From assembly GCA_023415935.1 (NCBI GenBank), contig JAEZIX010000088.1, positions 1-6,513 on the forward strand: a stretch of 6,513 nt of DNA, read 5' to 3'. The notes beneath the pieces are model-generated. The model had not been told where the DNA came from and searched no databases. It saw only the letters and a list, made by a program, of their open reading frames with translations. Below are positions 6,023 through 6,513 of the stretch, one piece after another (position 1 is the stretch's first letter; each line of letters opens with the position of its first letter). Both the position numbers and the translations under genes were made by a program. This stretch comes from Cyanobacteria bacterium OH_CDB_20. Its GTDB lineage: Bacteria; Cyanobacteriota; Vampirovibrionia; Gastranaerophilales; Gastranaerophilaceae.

Positions 6023-6513
6023 ATTAAGCAATATTTTCTACCTGAGTCCAAAACTTTATACTGAATTTTTCCATCAAGATTTTGTATATTTTTAAGTTTT
6101 AAAATCACATATCCTTTTGGATTTTTTTCAAAGTAATTTTTTAACCACGCAACATCATTTTCTGTTTGAAAATCTATTTTATTATCATAGTAATATATTA
6201 GACTATATCTTTTTCCAAAGTCGTATGATGCAAGTTTAACCTTGTCTTCTTTTGCTTTAAGTGCATATTTTATCAAATCGTTTTCACCAAAATTACACAT
6301 AAAGTTGAATATCTGATTTGCAGAAATTATTGCAAGACCAACCATTATGATGATTTGTGTAATAAATACTGTTTTTCTGTGTTTAACAATCGCAGCAAAT
6401 ATAGCAGCCATAGGAAATACAGTAAGTAAAATAGCAATAGGAGCTCTGAACGTCGAAAAATCAACGTCAATATCACCACTTAAAAACATGCCTGTAAACA
6501 GAGAAACAATAGC
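6010..6513 (-). CDS. Membrane glycosyltransferase, ArnT/PMT (GT39/GT83)-like, C-terminal part
   Basis: The frame runs open from the right edge to a TAG whose complement is CTA at 6010-6012, giving the last 167 residues of a longer protein; the N-terminus lies outside. Numbered from the first visible residue, there is a short hydrophobic piece (1-12), membrane segments at about 24-43 and 48-69 joined by the basic loop KHRK, and then a soluble domain. That domain holds ASYDFGKRYSLIYYYDNK (95-112), a tract like the family's segment on surface or periplasmic sugar transfer (Y-x-x-x-x-x-S-L-x-Y-Y), then a stretch with NPKGYVILKLKN and a closing YKVLDSGRKYCLIKK. This pattern, late membrane helices then a small mixed domain, is typical of ArnT and related polyprenyl-phosphate-sugar transferases that modify lipid A or other surface molecules. 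The catalytic N-terminal loops are not visible, so the assignment rests on the tail alone. The internal ATG with complement at 6487-6489 is unlikely to be the start, because the frame stays open and hydrophobic beyond it. Confidence 0.6.
   Translation of the reverse strand, partial: AIVSLFTGMFLSGDIDVDFSTFRAPIAILLTVFPMAAIFAAIVKHRKTVFITQIIIMVGLAIISANQIFNFMCNFGENDLIKYALKAKEDKVKLASYDFGKRYSLIYYYDNKIDFQTENDVAWLKNYFEKNPKGYVILKLKNIQNLDGKIQYKVLDSGRKYCLIKKN

Overview
The window is AT-rich (about one third G+C by eye) bacterial chromosome, densely coded, with clear AAGGA/AGGAG ribosome binding sites before three of the complete genes and consensus TATAAT -10 boxes. The response regulator resembles cyanobacterial RpaA most closely, from remembered sequence. 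An RpaA-like regulator, low G+C and no photosynthesis gene in view together suggest a non-photosynthetic relative of Cyanobacteria (Melainabacteria/Vampirovibrionia, for example Gastranaerophilales). This placement is an inference that rests mainly on one protein.

Layout, left to right. Bases 1-139 hold the possible last codons of an upstream gene, a good intrinsic terminator (53-86), and a promoter-like stretch with a 12-bp palindrome just before its -10 box. A two-gene + strand unit follows. Its first gene is a CgeB-type glycosyltransferase (140-1108). Its second, 27 nt on, is a class I PLP aminotransferase of the AlaC / LL-diaminopimelate aminotransferase type (1136-2323). A hairpin terminator at 2347-2383 closes the unit. 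A new extended -10 promoter (2402-2410) begins the second + strand unit: an OmpR/PhoB-family response regulator resembling RpaA (2445-3155), then uvrA (3180-6008) after only 24 nt. At the right edge a minus-strand gene enters (6010-6513, 5' end missing). It is the C-terminal part of a membrane protein that looks like an ArnT/PMT-type glycosyltransferase. Its stop codon lies one base from the uvrA stop, and both stops sit in a weak AT-rich dyad.

Functionally the window mixes surface-glycan genes (both glycosyltransferases), amino-acid metabolism (aminotransferase), transcription control (response regulator) and nucleotide excision repair (UvrA). No mobile element, CRISPR array, tRNA or rRNA is visible, and every complete gene looks intact. 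I see no clearly new multi-gene system. The most interesting points are the RpaA-like regulator apparently co-transcribed with uvrA, the lack of a Shine-Dalgarno sequence at uvrA, and the possible regulatory sites in the two promoter regions.
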